Shown one piece after another: positions 57,720 through 64,000 of a stretch of DNA of 64,000 bases. The stretch is from Halobacillus mangrovi (GTDB taxonomy: Bacteria > Bacillota > Bacilli > Bacillales > Halobacillaceae). The stretch spans positions 2,418,001-2,482,000 of the forward strand of contig NZ_CP020772.1 of the NCBI RefSeq assembly GCF_002097535.1, in the 5' to 3' direction. The position numbers were made by a program, and so were the translations under genes. Numbering within the stretch: position 1 is the first letter of the stretch; the number at the start of each line of letters is the position of its first letter. The notes beneath the pieces are model-generated. The model was not told where the DNA came from and did not search any database. It saw only the letters and a list, made by a program, of their open reading frames with translations.

Positions 57720-58628
57720 TTACTCTCTATTCTCCAAAAACGTAATCATATCAGTGAAATCTTTTGGAGGCTCTACTTCAAACTTCTTCCATTCCCCAGT
57801 TCTTGGGTGTTCAAATCCTAAAGACTTGGCGTGCAGCGCCTGCCCATCAAGCCCCCACGTTTTTCGAGGCCCATATTTAGGATCGCCAGCCAATGGATGG
57901 TTTATATATCGCATATGAACACGGATTTGGTGGGTTCTTCCCGTCTCTAGTTTACATTCAACTAAGGTAAAATCTTGAAAATGTTTTAGTACCCTAAAGT
58001 GAGTGACTGCTTCTCTTCCACCCTCGACAACCGCCATCTTCTGACGGTCCTTCGGATCACGTCCAATTGGAGCATCAATGGTTCCATACTCATGAGCGAT
58101 CATTCCATGGACAATCGCTTCATATTTCCGCTCCACTGATTTATTTTGCAGCTGCTCAACTAGAGATCTGTGTGCTTTATCATTCTTTGCTACCATCAAG
58201 AGTCCGCTTGTATCTTTATCAATCCGATGGACAATCCCCGGTCGTTCCACCCCATTGATGCCTGATAGATCTTTACAATGAAATAAAAGGGCATTCACAA
58301 GAGTGCCTGACGGATGGCCGGCGGATGGGTGTACGACCATTCCGGAAGGCTTATTGACTACTACCACATCTTCGTCTTCATAAACGATTTCAATAGGAAT
58401 ATCTTCTGCCTTAATTTCTAAAGGTTCAGGCTCAGGAATGCTCCATGAGATCAGTTCTCCTTCCTGTACCTTATAATTACTTTTTACAGCTTCTCCATCC
58501 ACTAGAACAAACTTGTCTTTAAGCCAACTCTGAATTTGTGATCTTGAAGCATCTTCAACGATTTCAGTCAATAATTTATCGATTCTTTTCGACTGATCCC
58601 TTTCCACTACTTGATATTGTTCACTCAC
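57720..58628 (-). CDS. rluD: Ribosomal large subunit pseudouridine synthase (RluD family)
   Basis: A 302-residue RluA-type synthase. The N-terminal S4 domain covers about 10-75 and the catalytic aspartate is in [19 protein letters not shown], with [20 protein letters not shown] at the end. It corresponds to B. subtilis YlyB, always next to lspA. The exact rRNA uridines are inferred from the RluD family. It overlaps lspA by four bases. Confidence 0.93.
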   Translation of the reverse strand: MSEQYQVVERDQSKRIDKLLTEIVEDASRSQIQSWLKDKFVLVDGEAVKSNYKVQEGELISWSIPEPEPLEIKAEDIPIEIVYEDEDVVVVNKPSGMVVHPSAGHPSGTLVNALLFHCKDLSGINGVERPGIVHRIDKDTSGLLMVAKNDKAHRSLVEQLQNKSVERKYEAIVHGMIAHEYGTIDAPIGRDPKDRQKMAVVEGGREAVTHFRVLKHFQDFTLVECKLETGRTHQIRVHMRYINHPLAGDPKYGPRKTWGLDGQALHAKSLGFEHPRTGEWKKFEVEPPKDFTDMITFLENRE

Positions 58629-59098
58629 GTTTCTATACTTCCTTTCTTTTTACGCTCATCTAAAAATGTTGCAATCATCACTAAAATAACTCCGATAACA
58701 AGTGATGAATCCGCAACATTAAATATTGGGAAATCATAGGTGAAAATATAGGTGTCAGCAAAATCAACCACTTCTTTACGTAACACTCGATCAATAAAGT
58801 TACCAATTGCACCAGCCAATATTAATGAAAGGGCTACACCTGCGAGCTTACTCTCTTTCCCGTATTGCTGAATGTAATAAATGACGACCCCAATCACAAT
58901 GACTGTGACGATATAGAAGAACCACATCTGTCCTTGTAAAATTCCCCACGCAGCTCCCTGGTTACGGTGGGATGTCAGGTAAAAGAAATTTTCTATGATA
59001 GGAATACTTTCACCTATACGCATGTTTGTTACGACCAGCCACTTTGTGATTTGGTCTAAAATAATCATTCCAAGAGCTAATAAATAGTACGCTAACAT
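58625..59098 (-). CDS. lspA: Lipoprotein signal peptidase (signal peptidase II)
   Basis: A 157-residue membrane aspartyl protease with four membrane segments that removes lipoprotein signal peptides. The catalytic aspartates are D103 in GNFIDRV and D130 in NVADSSL. GGAGG precedes the ATG. In B. subtilis ileS and ylyA lie between divIVA and lspA; here only 140 bases separate them. Confidence 0.97.
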   Translation of the reverse strand: MLAYYLLALGMIILDQITKWLVVTNMRIGESIPIIENFFYLTSHRNQGAAWGILQGQMWFFYIVTVIVIGVVIYYIQQYGKESKLAGVALSLILAGAIGNFIDRVLRKEVVDFADTYIFTYDFPIFNVADSSLVIGVILVMIATFLDERKKKGSIET

Positions 59099-59129
59099 AA
59101 ACGGCCTCCATGAATCTTATTCCTAGGCT

Positions 59130-59137
59130 ATTGTACC
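59130..59137 (-). promoter_or_regulatory. Candidate extended -10 promoter of lspA
   Basis: On the minus strand TGGTACAAT gives TGn before TACAAT (-10 at 59130-59135). A weak T-rich -35 area lies upstream. It follows the divIVA terminator, so a promoter is needed here. Confidence 0.55.
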
Positions 59138-59155
59138 ATAAAAAGAAGGAGTAAA

Positions 59156-59197
59156 ATCAAAAACAAAAGGCGTCGACTAAAATGAAGACGACACCTT
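59156..59197 (-). terminator. Terminator after divIVA
   Basis: AAAGGTGTCGTCT pairs with AGTCGACGCCTTT with a G-T pair and one mismatch, followed by TGTTTTTG on the minus strand. It takes the place normally occupied by the ileS leader. Confidence 0.75.
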
Positions 59198-59238
59198 TCG
59201 AACATAATAGGATTTCGCGTTATGTAAAACACGGCATG

Positions 59239-59766
59239 TTATGAATTTTGTGAAGTCAATTCCTTCTCGACTTGCTCTTTCACTTCTTCTTCTTTATCAA
59301 GCTCCGTATCAAACAAGTAATCCCAATCGTCATTATTAATCATTTCCATTTGAGCTTCAACAAGCTTACTTAATCTTGTCTTAAATACTTTCGCTTGCTT
59401 CTTCATCTCTTCGACTTCGTAGGAAAGACGCCTTGATTTATCTAACGCCTCATTAACAATTCGATCGGCATTTTTTTCCGCTTCTTTGATGATAATCTTA
59501 GATTCTTTATTGGCATTACTTTTCACATCTTCAGCGGTTTCCTGCGCCACAAGAATTGACTTGTTCAGAGTGGTTTCAATATTTGTAAAATGACCGAGGC
59601 GCTCATTCAATTGTTCTACTTCACGTTCTAATTCTTTTTTCTGCCTAATAATAATTTCATAGTCCTTAATCACTTGATCAAGAAACTCATTCACTTCATC
59701 TTCTTCATAGCCTCTAAATGCTTTTGTAAATTCTTTGTTATGAATATCCAATGGTGTTAATGGCAC
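59239..59766 (-). CDS. divIVA: Cell-pole and septum protein DivIVA
   Basis: A 175-residue coiled-coil protein that recognises curved membrane at septa and poles and places Min proteins and the forespore chromosome anchor. The start region PLTPLDIHNKEFTKAFRGY carries the membrane-binding part, and coiled coils span about 30-155. I chose GTG eight bases after GAGGAGG; the first GTG overlaps that site. It follows ylmH, as in B. subtilis. Confidence 0.96.
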   Translation of the reverse strand: MPLTPLDIHNKEFTKAFRGYEEDEVNEFLDQVIKDYEIIIRQKKELEREVEQLNERLGHFTNIETTLNKSILVAQETAEDVKSNANKESKIIIKEAEKNADRIVNEALDKSRRLSYEVEEMKKQAKVFKTRLSKLVEAQMEMINNDDWDYLFDTELDKEEEVKEQVEKELTSQNS

Positions 59767-59841
59767 ACCAACCACCTCCTCAGCGTTATCTGGTACATAT
59801 TGGTTTCGACAGATCTCTACGAAATCCTGCTTTTTTTCGAT

Positions 59842-60615
59842 TTAATTTAGTTTTGCTGTAGTCACTTTGAATTTCTCTTTCTTTGTTTTTCCCTGGACTT
59901 CCTCCAAACGGCTTCTGCCTTTTCCTCGTAAAGATAAGAGATCTCCTTCTTCTAAAAGAAATGCAGGATTCTCAACAACCCTGAAATTCACCTTCACATG
60001 CTTCGCTTCGATATGCATCCCTGCTTTTTTTCTAGACATTCCGTAAATCTCTTTTAGAAGCACATCTAAGCGGAGGGAGGAAACTGTTGTTTCCTTCCTT
60101 GACCACTCATTCGAATTTTCGAGAAGATGAGACATAGGCTTCTCTTCGAACTGCACATTGGATTTTTTTACACCAGTCAGATTCATCTTAATATAATCAC
60201 TAATTTCAGACGCAGCGACAATTTGAATTTTACCATCTTGTACAATTAAATCTCCCAATTTTTCTCGCTTTATCCCGAGAGACATAAAGGCACCTAGCAC
60301 ATCTCTATGTTCAAGGGTCACAAACTTTGTAGGGTACGACGCCTCGAGCAGAGTCAAGTGATAATCACCTTCCTCAATAACCTCATACTCCGGGGCAATA
60401 ATTGCACGTTTTCTCTCCGTATCTTCTTTTCCCCCAAAAACACCATAGATGAGGTCTGGTGTATTCCCCAAGATCGTCTTTAAAATCAACTGTTCTCTTG
60501 GGTCAAGAAAATCACTAAGTTTTCTTTGATATTTCAACTCTACATCTTCGCGCCAAGAAAGGACCTGATCGATGAAAGGACGTTCTTCTTCACGGAAGTG
60601 CTGATAGATGTCCAT
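59842..60615 (-). CDS. ylmH: YlmH family S4-domain RNA-binding protein
   Basis: A 257-residue protein with an N-terminal region of two parts and a C-terminal S4 domain (LRLDVLLKEIYGMSRKKAG to about 245). In Firmicutes YlmH has been linked to ribosome-associated quality control and to division gene clusters. MDIYQHFREEERPF follows GGAGG; a longer reading of 15 hydrophobic residues is upstream of that site. Confidence 0.94.
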   Translation of the reverse strand: MDIYQHFREEERPFIDQVLSWREDVELKYQRKLSDFLDPREQLILKTILGNTPDLIYGVFGGKEDTERKRAIIAPEYEVIEEGDYHLTLLEASYPTKFVTLEHRDVLGAFMSLGIKREKLGDLIVQDGKIQIVAASEISDYIKMNLTGVKKSNVQFEEKPMSHLLENSNEWSRKETTVSSLRLDVLLKEIYGMSRKKAGMHIEAKHVKVNFRVVENPAFLLEEGDLLSLRGKGRSRLEEVQGKTKKEKFKVTTAKLN

Positions 60616-60641
60616 AACAAAACCTCCATACATCAATAAAA

Positions 60642-60692
60642 GGAACAGATTAAAGAACACAGTATTTGCGTTCTTAACCTGTTCCCTTTTTT
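60642..60692 (-). terminator. Hairpin between ylmG and ylmH
   Basis: GGAACAG, TTAA and GAAC on one side pair with GTTC, TTAA and CTGTTCC on the other, about 17 pairs with mismatches, followed by TTTTATTG on the minus strand. It could be a terminator or an attenuating hairpin; a run of T also follows on the plus strand. Confidence 0.65.
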
Positions 60693-60695
60693 AAG

Positions 60696-60959
60696 TTAAA
60701 CAATCATGTAATATAGTTGTTGCAACCCCTGTCTTGCAAAGTTCAGTACAAGAATTGCCACGATTGGTGAAATATCAATCATTCCTAGAGGAGGGATGAT
60801 TTTACGGAACGGCTCAAGAAACGGCTCTGCCATTCTACCTAAAATTTCACCAAAACTCGATTCCCTCGCACCAGGGAACCAGGACAGTAAGATATAAATG
60901 ATGAGAATCCAGCTATACACCTGCATAACTGTCATCAAAATGTTAAACAAAAAAACCAT
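60696..60959 (-). CDS. ylmG: YggT family membrane protein
   Basis: An 87-residue protein with two hydrophobic segments (VFLFNILMTVMQVYSWILII and MIDISPIVAILVLNF) and the family motif RMAEPFLEPFRKIIPPLG. YlmG/YggT proteins accompany division genes; in B. subtilis loss has little effect. It follows sepF by three bases. Confidence 0.94.
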   Translation of the reverse strand: MVFLFNILMTVMQVYSWILIIYILLSWFPGARESSFGEILGRMAEPFLEPFRKIIPPLGMIDISPIVAILVLNFARQGLQQLYYMIV

Positions 60960-60962
60960 GGG

Positions 60963-61415
60963 CTACCACCTTCTATAAATTTCATCTTCTTCCTGCGAAA
61001 TCATTTCTGAGATCGAACCGGAAATTTCTACATTATCCGGTGTGCAAAGAAATGTTTGTGCACCTAGCTTTTGAATGTCTCCACCTATAGCATATACGGT
61101 ACCGCTCAAAAAATCTACAATTCGTTTCGCTTGATGATGATCAACCCTTTGAAGATTAATAACAACGGCACGACGGTTTACAAGCTGATCAGCAATTTCC
61201 TGAGCTTCGTTATAGTTGCTAGGCTCACTCAGGACCATTTTCGAAGAAGATTTTGCACTTTTTAAACTTACTATGTTTTGAGTATCTTGCTTTCTAGTGG
61301 TCCTTTGTTTCGGCTCGTATTCTTCTTCCATTTCATCATCCTCTACTTCCTCTTCAATGTATTCATATTCATCATCCAGCGTAAAAAATGATCGAAATTT
61401 ATTTTTCATGCTCAT
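60963..61415 (-). CDS. sepF: Cell division protein SepF
   Basis: A 150-residue FtsZ-binding protein. The N-terminal amphipathic helix [15 protein letters not shown] is the membrane anchor. An acidic linker (about 18-50) is followed by the core with [17 protein letters not shown] [17 protein letters not shown] and [18 protein letters not shown]. It aligns FtsZ filaments at the septum. I chose the ATG after GAGGTG. Confidence 0.96.
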   Translation of the reverse strand: MSMKNKFRSFFTLDDEYEYIEEEVEDDEMEEEYEPKQRTTRKQDTQNIVSLKSAKSSSKMVLSEPSNYNEAQEIADQLVNRRAVVINLQRVDHHQAKRIVDFLSGTVYAIGGDIQKLGAQTFLCTPDNVEISGSISEMISQEEDEIYRRW

Positions 61416-61439
61416 TCTGATCACCTCAGTTTAATTTTG

Positions 61440-62108
61440 TTATCCAACCAGACTAGAACCAATTCGAATATGAGTAGCCCCTTCTTCAATAGCTAACGCA
61501 TAATCATTGCTCATGCCCATGGACAAGTATTCACATGGTGCATGTGGCATATGCTTATCTCTGATTCTGTCTCTTTGAGCCCTCAGCTGCCTAAACACAC
61601 CACGCAGTTTTTCTTCGTCATCGGTGTGAGGGGCCATTGTCATCAAGCCAACTATTTTGATATTCTCATAATTTTTCACAAGATCAATGAAGTCTTCAAC
61701 CTCTTCCATATGAAGACCATGTTTAGATTCCTCTTCACTGACATTTACTTGTACAAAACATTGGACAGGTTCATTTGCACGTTTATTAATCTCTTTCGCC
61801 AATGATTTACGGTCCAATGAATGTATCATCGTGACTTGGTTAATAACATCTTTCACTTTTCTTGATTGTAATGAACCGATAAAATGCCAATTGACATCAT
61901 CTCCAATAGCTTCATACTTCTCAAGAAATTCATCTTTCCTATTTTCACCTAAATCCTTTATTCCTGCCTCCACCGCTTCACGGGCGCGATCTATCGATAC
62001 ATATTTTGTGACAGCAATAACGGTAATCTCATTTTTAGAACGTCCACAGTTCTCACATGCTTGTCCAATTGTTTCTGTAATTTTTGCTAAATTCTCTTTT
62101 ACTGTCAT
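61440..62108 (-). CDS. ylmE: PLP homeostasis protein (YggS/YlmE family)
   Basis: A 222-residue single-domain PLP-binding barrel. The lysine that binds the cofactor is in VIAVTKYVS, followed by [11 protein letters not shown] and [15 protein letters not shown], with [20 protein letters not shown] at the end. It keeps PLP and amino acid pools balanced. Standard place between ylmD and sepF. Confidence 0.96.
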   Translation of the reverse strand: MTVKENLAKITETIGQACENCGRSKNEITVIAVTKYVSIDRAREAVEAGIKDLGENRKDEFLEKYEAIGDDVNWHFIGSLQSRKVKDVINQVTMIHSLDRKSLAKEINKRANEPVQCFVQVNVSEEESKHGLHMEEVEDFIDLVKNYENIKIVGLMTMAPHTDDEEKLRGVFRQLRAQRDRIRDKHMPHAPCEYLSMGMSNDYALAIEEGATHIRIGSSLVG

Positions 62109-62129
62109 CCTTATACTCCTTCCCGCTAT

Positions 62130-62930
62130 TCAACTCTTCCAACCAATAAAACCAAGCATCCGCCCGGTTTTTCCCTGGTCGCGTCGATGGGAATAAAATA
62201 AAGCATCTTCCTCGTATGTACAATATTCTGAGGCAAACACGTTGGATGACTGCACTCCAGCTTCAATGGCAACTTTCTCGTTCAGTTTTTTTAAATCCAA
62301 CAAATATTTATTATTCCCTATTTCCATTACAGTCTCGTTTTGATGTGCCTCGGGGATTTCGTCCTTGACACGTTGATCAACCTCATAGTTTCTTGAGCTT
62401 ATGCAAGGGCCAATCGTCATCTGTATGGTTTCTAAGTTACAGCCTTGTGTAACTAGTTCCCTGACCATGTGAGAAGCCATGCCTTTGACAGTCCCTTTCC
62501 AGCCTGCATGCGCGACTCCGATCCATCCATTAGTCGGGTCACAAAAAAATAATGGTACACAATCCGCATAGAAGGCTGCCAGAAGTACGTTCGGCTGATT
62601 CGTAATTAAGCCATCGACTCCAGCCAATGCGGACGTGTGAGAAAATGCTCCTTTTCCACAATCCCCTTTTGTTACTGTCTTAATCTTCGTATCATGGATT
62701 TGTTCACCGATCGTCCACTGTTCTAAAGGGATACCGACTTCATTTGCCAGTTCTCCCCTATTATCCAACACGGTTTCTTTGTGATCAGGGACATGGAGTC
62801 CCATATTCAGTGTGTCAAAAGGTTTCTGGCTATGACCACCTTGACGAGTTGTAATACCGGCTATCAGATTATTATGTTCACGAAAGCAATTCAATTGTCG
62901 TAATGTCTCGTGTTTGAAGGGTTCGACCAT
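62130..62930 (-). CDS. ylmD: YlmD family protein (multicopper polyphenol oxidoreductase/purine nucleoside phosphorylase)
   Basis: A 266-residue DUF152 protein. The His/Cys metal site is in HTSALAGVDGLITNQPN, YADCVPLFFCDP, GVAHAGWKGTVKGM and IGPCISSRNYEV. Family members have been reported as laccases and, more recently, as purine nucleoside-cleaving enzymes. Standard position between ylmC and ylmE. Confidence 0.93.
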   Translation of the reverse strand: MVEPFKHETLRQLNCFREHNNLIAGITTRQGGHSQKPFDTLNMGLHVPDHKETVLDNRGELANEVGIPLEQWTIGEQIHDTKIKTVTKGDCGKGAFSHTSALAGVDGLITNQPNVLLAAFYADCVPLFFCDPTNGWIGVAHAGWKGTVKGMASHMVRELVTQGCNLETIQMTIGPCISSRNYEVDQRVKDEIPEAHQNETVMEIGNNKYLLDLKKLNEKVAIEAGVQSSNVFASEYCTYEEDALFYSHRRDQGKTGRMLGFIGWKS

Positions 62931-62987
62931 TTTACCACCTCAATTTCCCTTCATTTTAACACATTCTTCCTTGTTTTTCTCGTTTAA

Positions 62988-63260
62988 TTAGTCGGATTCT
63001 GACTTTTGGCTTTTAGAATATCCACTGTACCCTGATTTTTTGACCAGAATGACATCAGCACCAATATTCACAATCTGATCCCATGGAATGACGAGCTCCT
63101 CTTCTTTTCCAAACAGCCCCATTGCTTTTCCCTTTAGTGTTAAAACTAACCCTTGAAGCCGTCCGCGCTGGGTATCAATATCTAAATCACTAATATAACC
63201 TAAGCGTTCTCCTGTTTCCATTGCAATGACATCTTTCATTTGTAATTCAGTAATTTTCAT
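62988..63260 (-). CDS. ylmC: YlmC/YmxH family PRC-barrel protein
   Basis: A 90-residue protein with a single PRC-barrel domain: VIAMETGERLGYISDLDID and ELVIPWDQIVNIGADVILVKK, then a Ser/Lys/Gly-rich tail. The family is conserved in spore formers, with a likely sporulation role that is not well defined. AAAGGAG precedes the ATG. Confidence 0.93.
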   Translation of the reverse strand: MKITELQMKDVIAMETGERLGYISDLDIDTQRGRLQGLVLTLKGKAMGLFGKEEELVIPWDQIVNIGADVILVKKSGYSGYSKSQKSESD

Positions 63261-63535
63261 TTTCGTTTCACTCCTTTGTAAAACTATATGCAGAAGAATG
63301 CAATGACTTGTTTAGAAATGCGAATAGGGGATGGGTGCCCTGAAATGCATATGCAAAACTATGGCGTGGCGTTTTTTGGACACAAAATAGGGTTGCTTAT
63401 GTCGCGAAGAGTTGCTCGTAGCTGGACAATAGAAATTCGAAGAGGAGTTAGGAGTCATGAAACGAATTAGAAAATTCACGCATCCACTTATCTGTTCCTT
63501 AACACGTGATCTCTGTTCTCTCACTTTTTTGACCA
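63261..63535. other. Gap between ylmC and the sigG terminator; no gene seen
   Basis: About 275 bases without a supported gene; with the sigG terminator region the gap is 318 bases. Short readings exist on both strands but none has a ribosome binding site plus recognisable sequence. In B. subtilis the ABC-transporter-related gene ylmA lies between sigG and ylmC; no remnant of it can be seen here. Confidence 0.6.
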
Positions 63536-63536
63536 T

Positions 63537-63569
63537 AAAAAAGCGCTTCTGTTTTGATAAACAGAAGCG
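63537..63569 (-). terminator. Terminator after sigG
   Basis: CGCTTCTGTTT and AAACAGAAGCG pair with a 4-base loop, followed by CTTTTTTATGG on the minus strand. Confidence 0.9.
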
Positions 63570-63578
63570 TACATTTGA

Positions 63579-64000
63579 TTATTGGAACATAGATGAATTC
63601 ATTTCTTTAATGGCGGCTTTTTCTAAGCGTGATACCTGAGCTTGTGAGATACCGATCTCTTCGGCAACCTCCATTTGTGTTTTTCCTTGAAAAAAGCGTT
63701 TTGTCAAAATCATTTTTTCACGATCATTTAACTTCTTCATACCTTCCCGCAATGAAAGCTCATCAAGCCATGTGGCATCATTTTCCCGATCGTCTTTCAA
63801 TTGATCGACAACAAAGATTGGGTCTCCACCATCGTTATAAATCGGCTCGAACAACGAAACGGGATCTTGAATAGCGTCCATCGCAAAGACGACATCTTCA
63901 TGTGGAACGCCCATCTTCTCAGCGATTTCATGTGGAGCTGGATCTTTACTCGTTTCACTAATGATTTTTTCTCTCATTTGCAAGGCTTTGTATGCCGTAT
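63579..64000 (-). CDS. sigG: RNA polymerase sigma-G factor (C-terminal part)
   Basis: The last 140 or so residues of sigma-G, the late forespore sigma factor; the 5' part lies beyond the window edge. Reading in from the edge gives TAYKALQMREKIISETSKD, then VSLFEPIYNDGGDP (region 3) and LTKRFFQGKTQMEVAEEIGI with SQAQVSRLEKAAIKEM (region 4 helix-turn-helix). The match to B. subtilis sigma-G is very close. It shows that the organism forms endospores. Confidence 0.97.
   Translation of the reverse strand, partial: TAYKALQMREKIISETSKDPAPHEIAEKMGVPHEDVVFAMDAIQDPVSLFEPIYNDGGDPIFVVDQLKDDRENDATWLDELSLREGMKKLNDREKMILTKRFFQGKTQMEVAEEIGISQAQVSRLEKAAIKEMNSSMFQ

Noticed and set aside
57121..57720. Possible riboswitch or T-box upstream of galM
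   Set aside because: The structure is explained by two copies of a repeat that also occurs near 10.8 kb, and no known riboswitch core or T-box motif is seen.
59099..59238. Remnant of ileS or its T-box leader between divIVA and lspA
   Set aside because: The whole gap is accounted for by the divIVA terminator and the lspA promoter; no T-box sequence or coding remnant remains.
63457..63639. A 60-codon plus-strand frame beginning MKRIRKFTHP after an AGGAGT site
   Set aside because: It runs through the sigG terminator and antisense into the sigG coding end. The ribosome-binding-like site alone is not enough.

Overview
The window is a core-genome segment of a spore-forming, low-GC Firmicute of the family Bacillaceae. 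Three things point there. The gene order matches the Bacillus subtilis sigG-ylm-divIVA-lspA-pyr-rqcH-gmk-priA-prkC-spoVM-fakA-recG-fapR-smc-ffh-rplS block almost gene for gene. sigG and spoVM show that the organism sporulates. Several proteins, FtsY most of all, carry long acidic stretches that suggest a moderately halophilic or halotolerant member such as Halobacillus or a relative; that genus-level idea is inference.

Nearly everything is on the minus strand, so the biological order runs from high to low coordinates. From 64000 down to 57700: the 3' part of sigG, then ylmC-ylmD-ylmE-sepF-ylmG-ylmH-divIVA (division and cell-pole cluster), lspA and rluD. From 57700 to 56065 sits an intergenic zone with two copies of a palindromic dispersed repeat, then an aldose 1-epimerase gene that is not part of this block in B. 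subtilis. From 56050 to 43938 is the complete pyrimidine biosynthesis operon pyrR-uraA-pyrB-pyrC-carA-carB-pyrK-pyrD-pyrF-pyrE. It has one sigma-A-type promoter and three PyrR attenuators: in the leader, before uraA and before pyrB. From 43900 to 41389 are small unassigned genes, a GyrI-like protein and uppP.

From 41294 to 26052: rqcH (plus strand), yicC, remA, gmk, rpoZ, coaBC, priA, fmt, rsmB, the prpC-prkC phosphatase/kinase pair, rsgA, rpe, thiN and the tiny spoVM gene. Then come rpmB (plus strand), the asp23-family gene yloU and fakA. From 23260 to 19260 an inserted block separates fakA from its usual neighbours sdaAB-sdaAA-recG. It holds a purine-type NCS2 permease, a dispersed repeat, three small genes that look spore- or stress-related, and a manganese catalase gene broken by a one-base frameshift. 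From 19254 down to 1: sdaAB-sdaAA-recG, the fatty-acid operon fapR-plsX-fabD-fabG with a clear FapR operator, acpP with its own promoter, and rnc. A repeat-rich gap and a UPF0435 gene follow, then smc-ftsY, ylxM-ffh, rpsP-khpA-ylqD-rimM-trmD, rplS with a structured leader, lepB and the first codons of rbgA.

Compared with B. subtilis, several genes expected in this block are not here: ylmA, ileS and ylyA, yloB, def, and rlmN. No prophage, IS transposase, CRISPR array, tRNA or rRNA is visible. I did not find a convincing new multi-gene system. The least explained material is two families of dispersed palindromic repeats, a roughly 100-base imperfect palindrome near 10.7 kb, the accessory block at 19-23 kb and the small genes downstream of pyrE.
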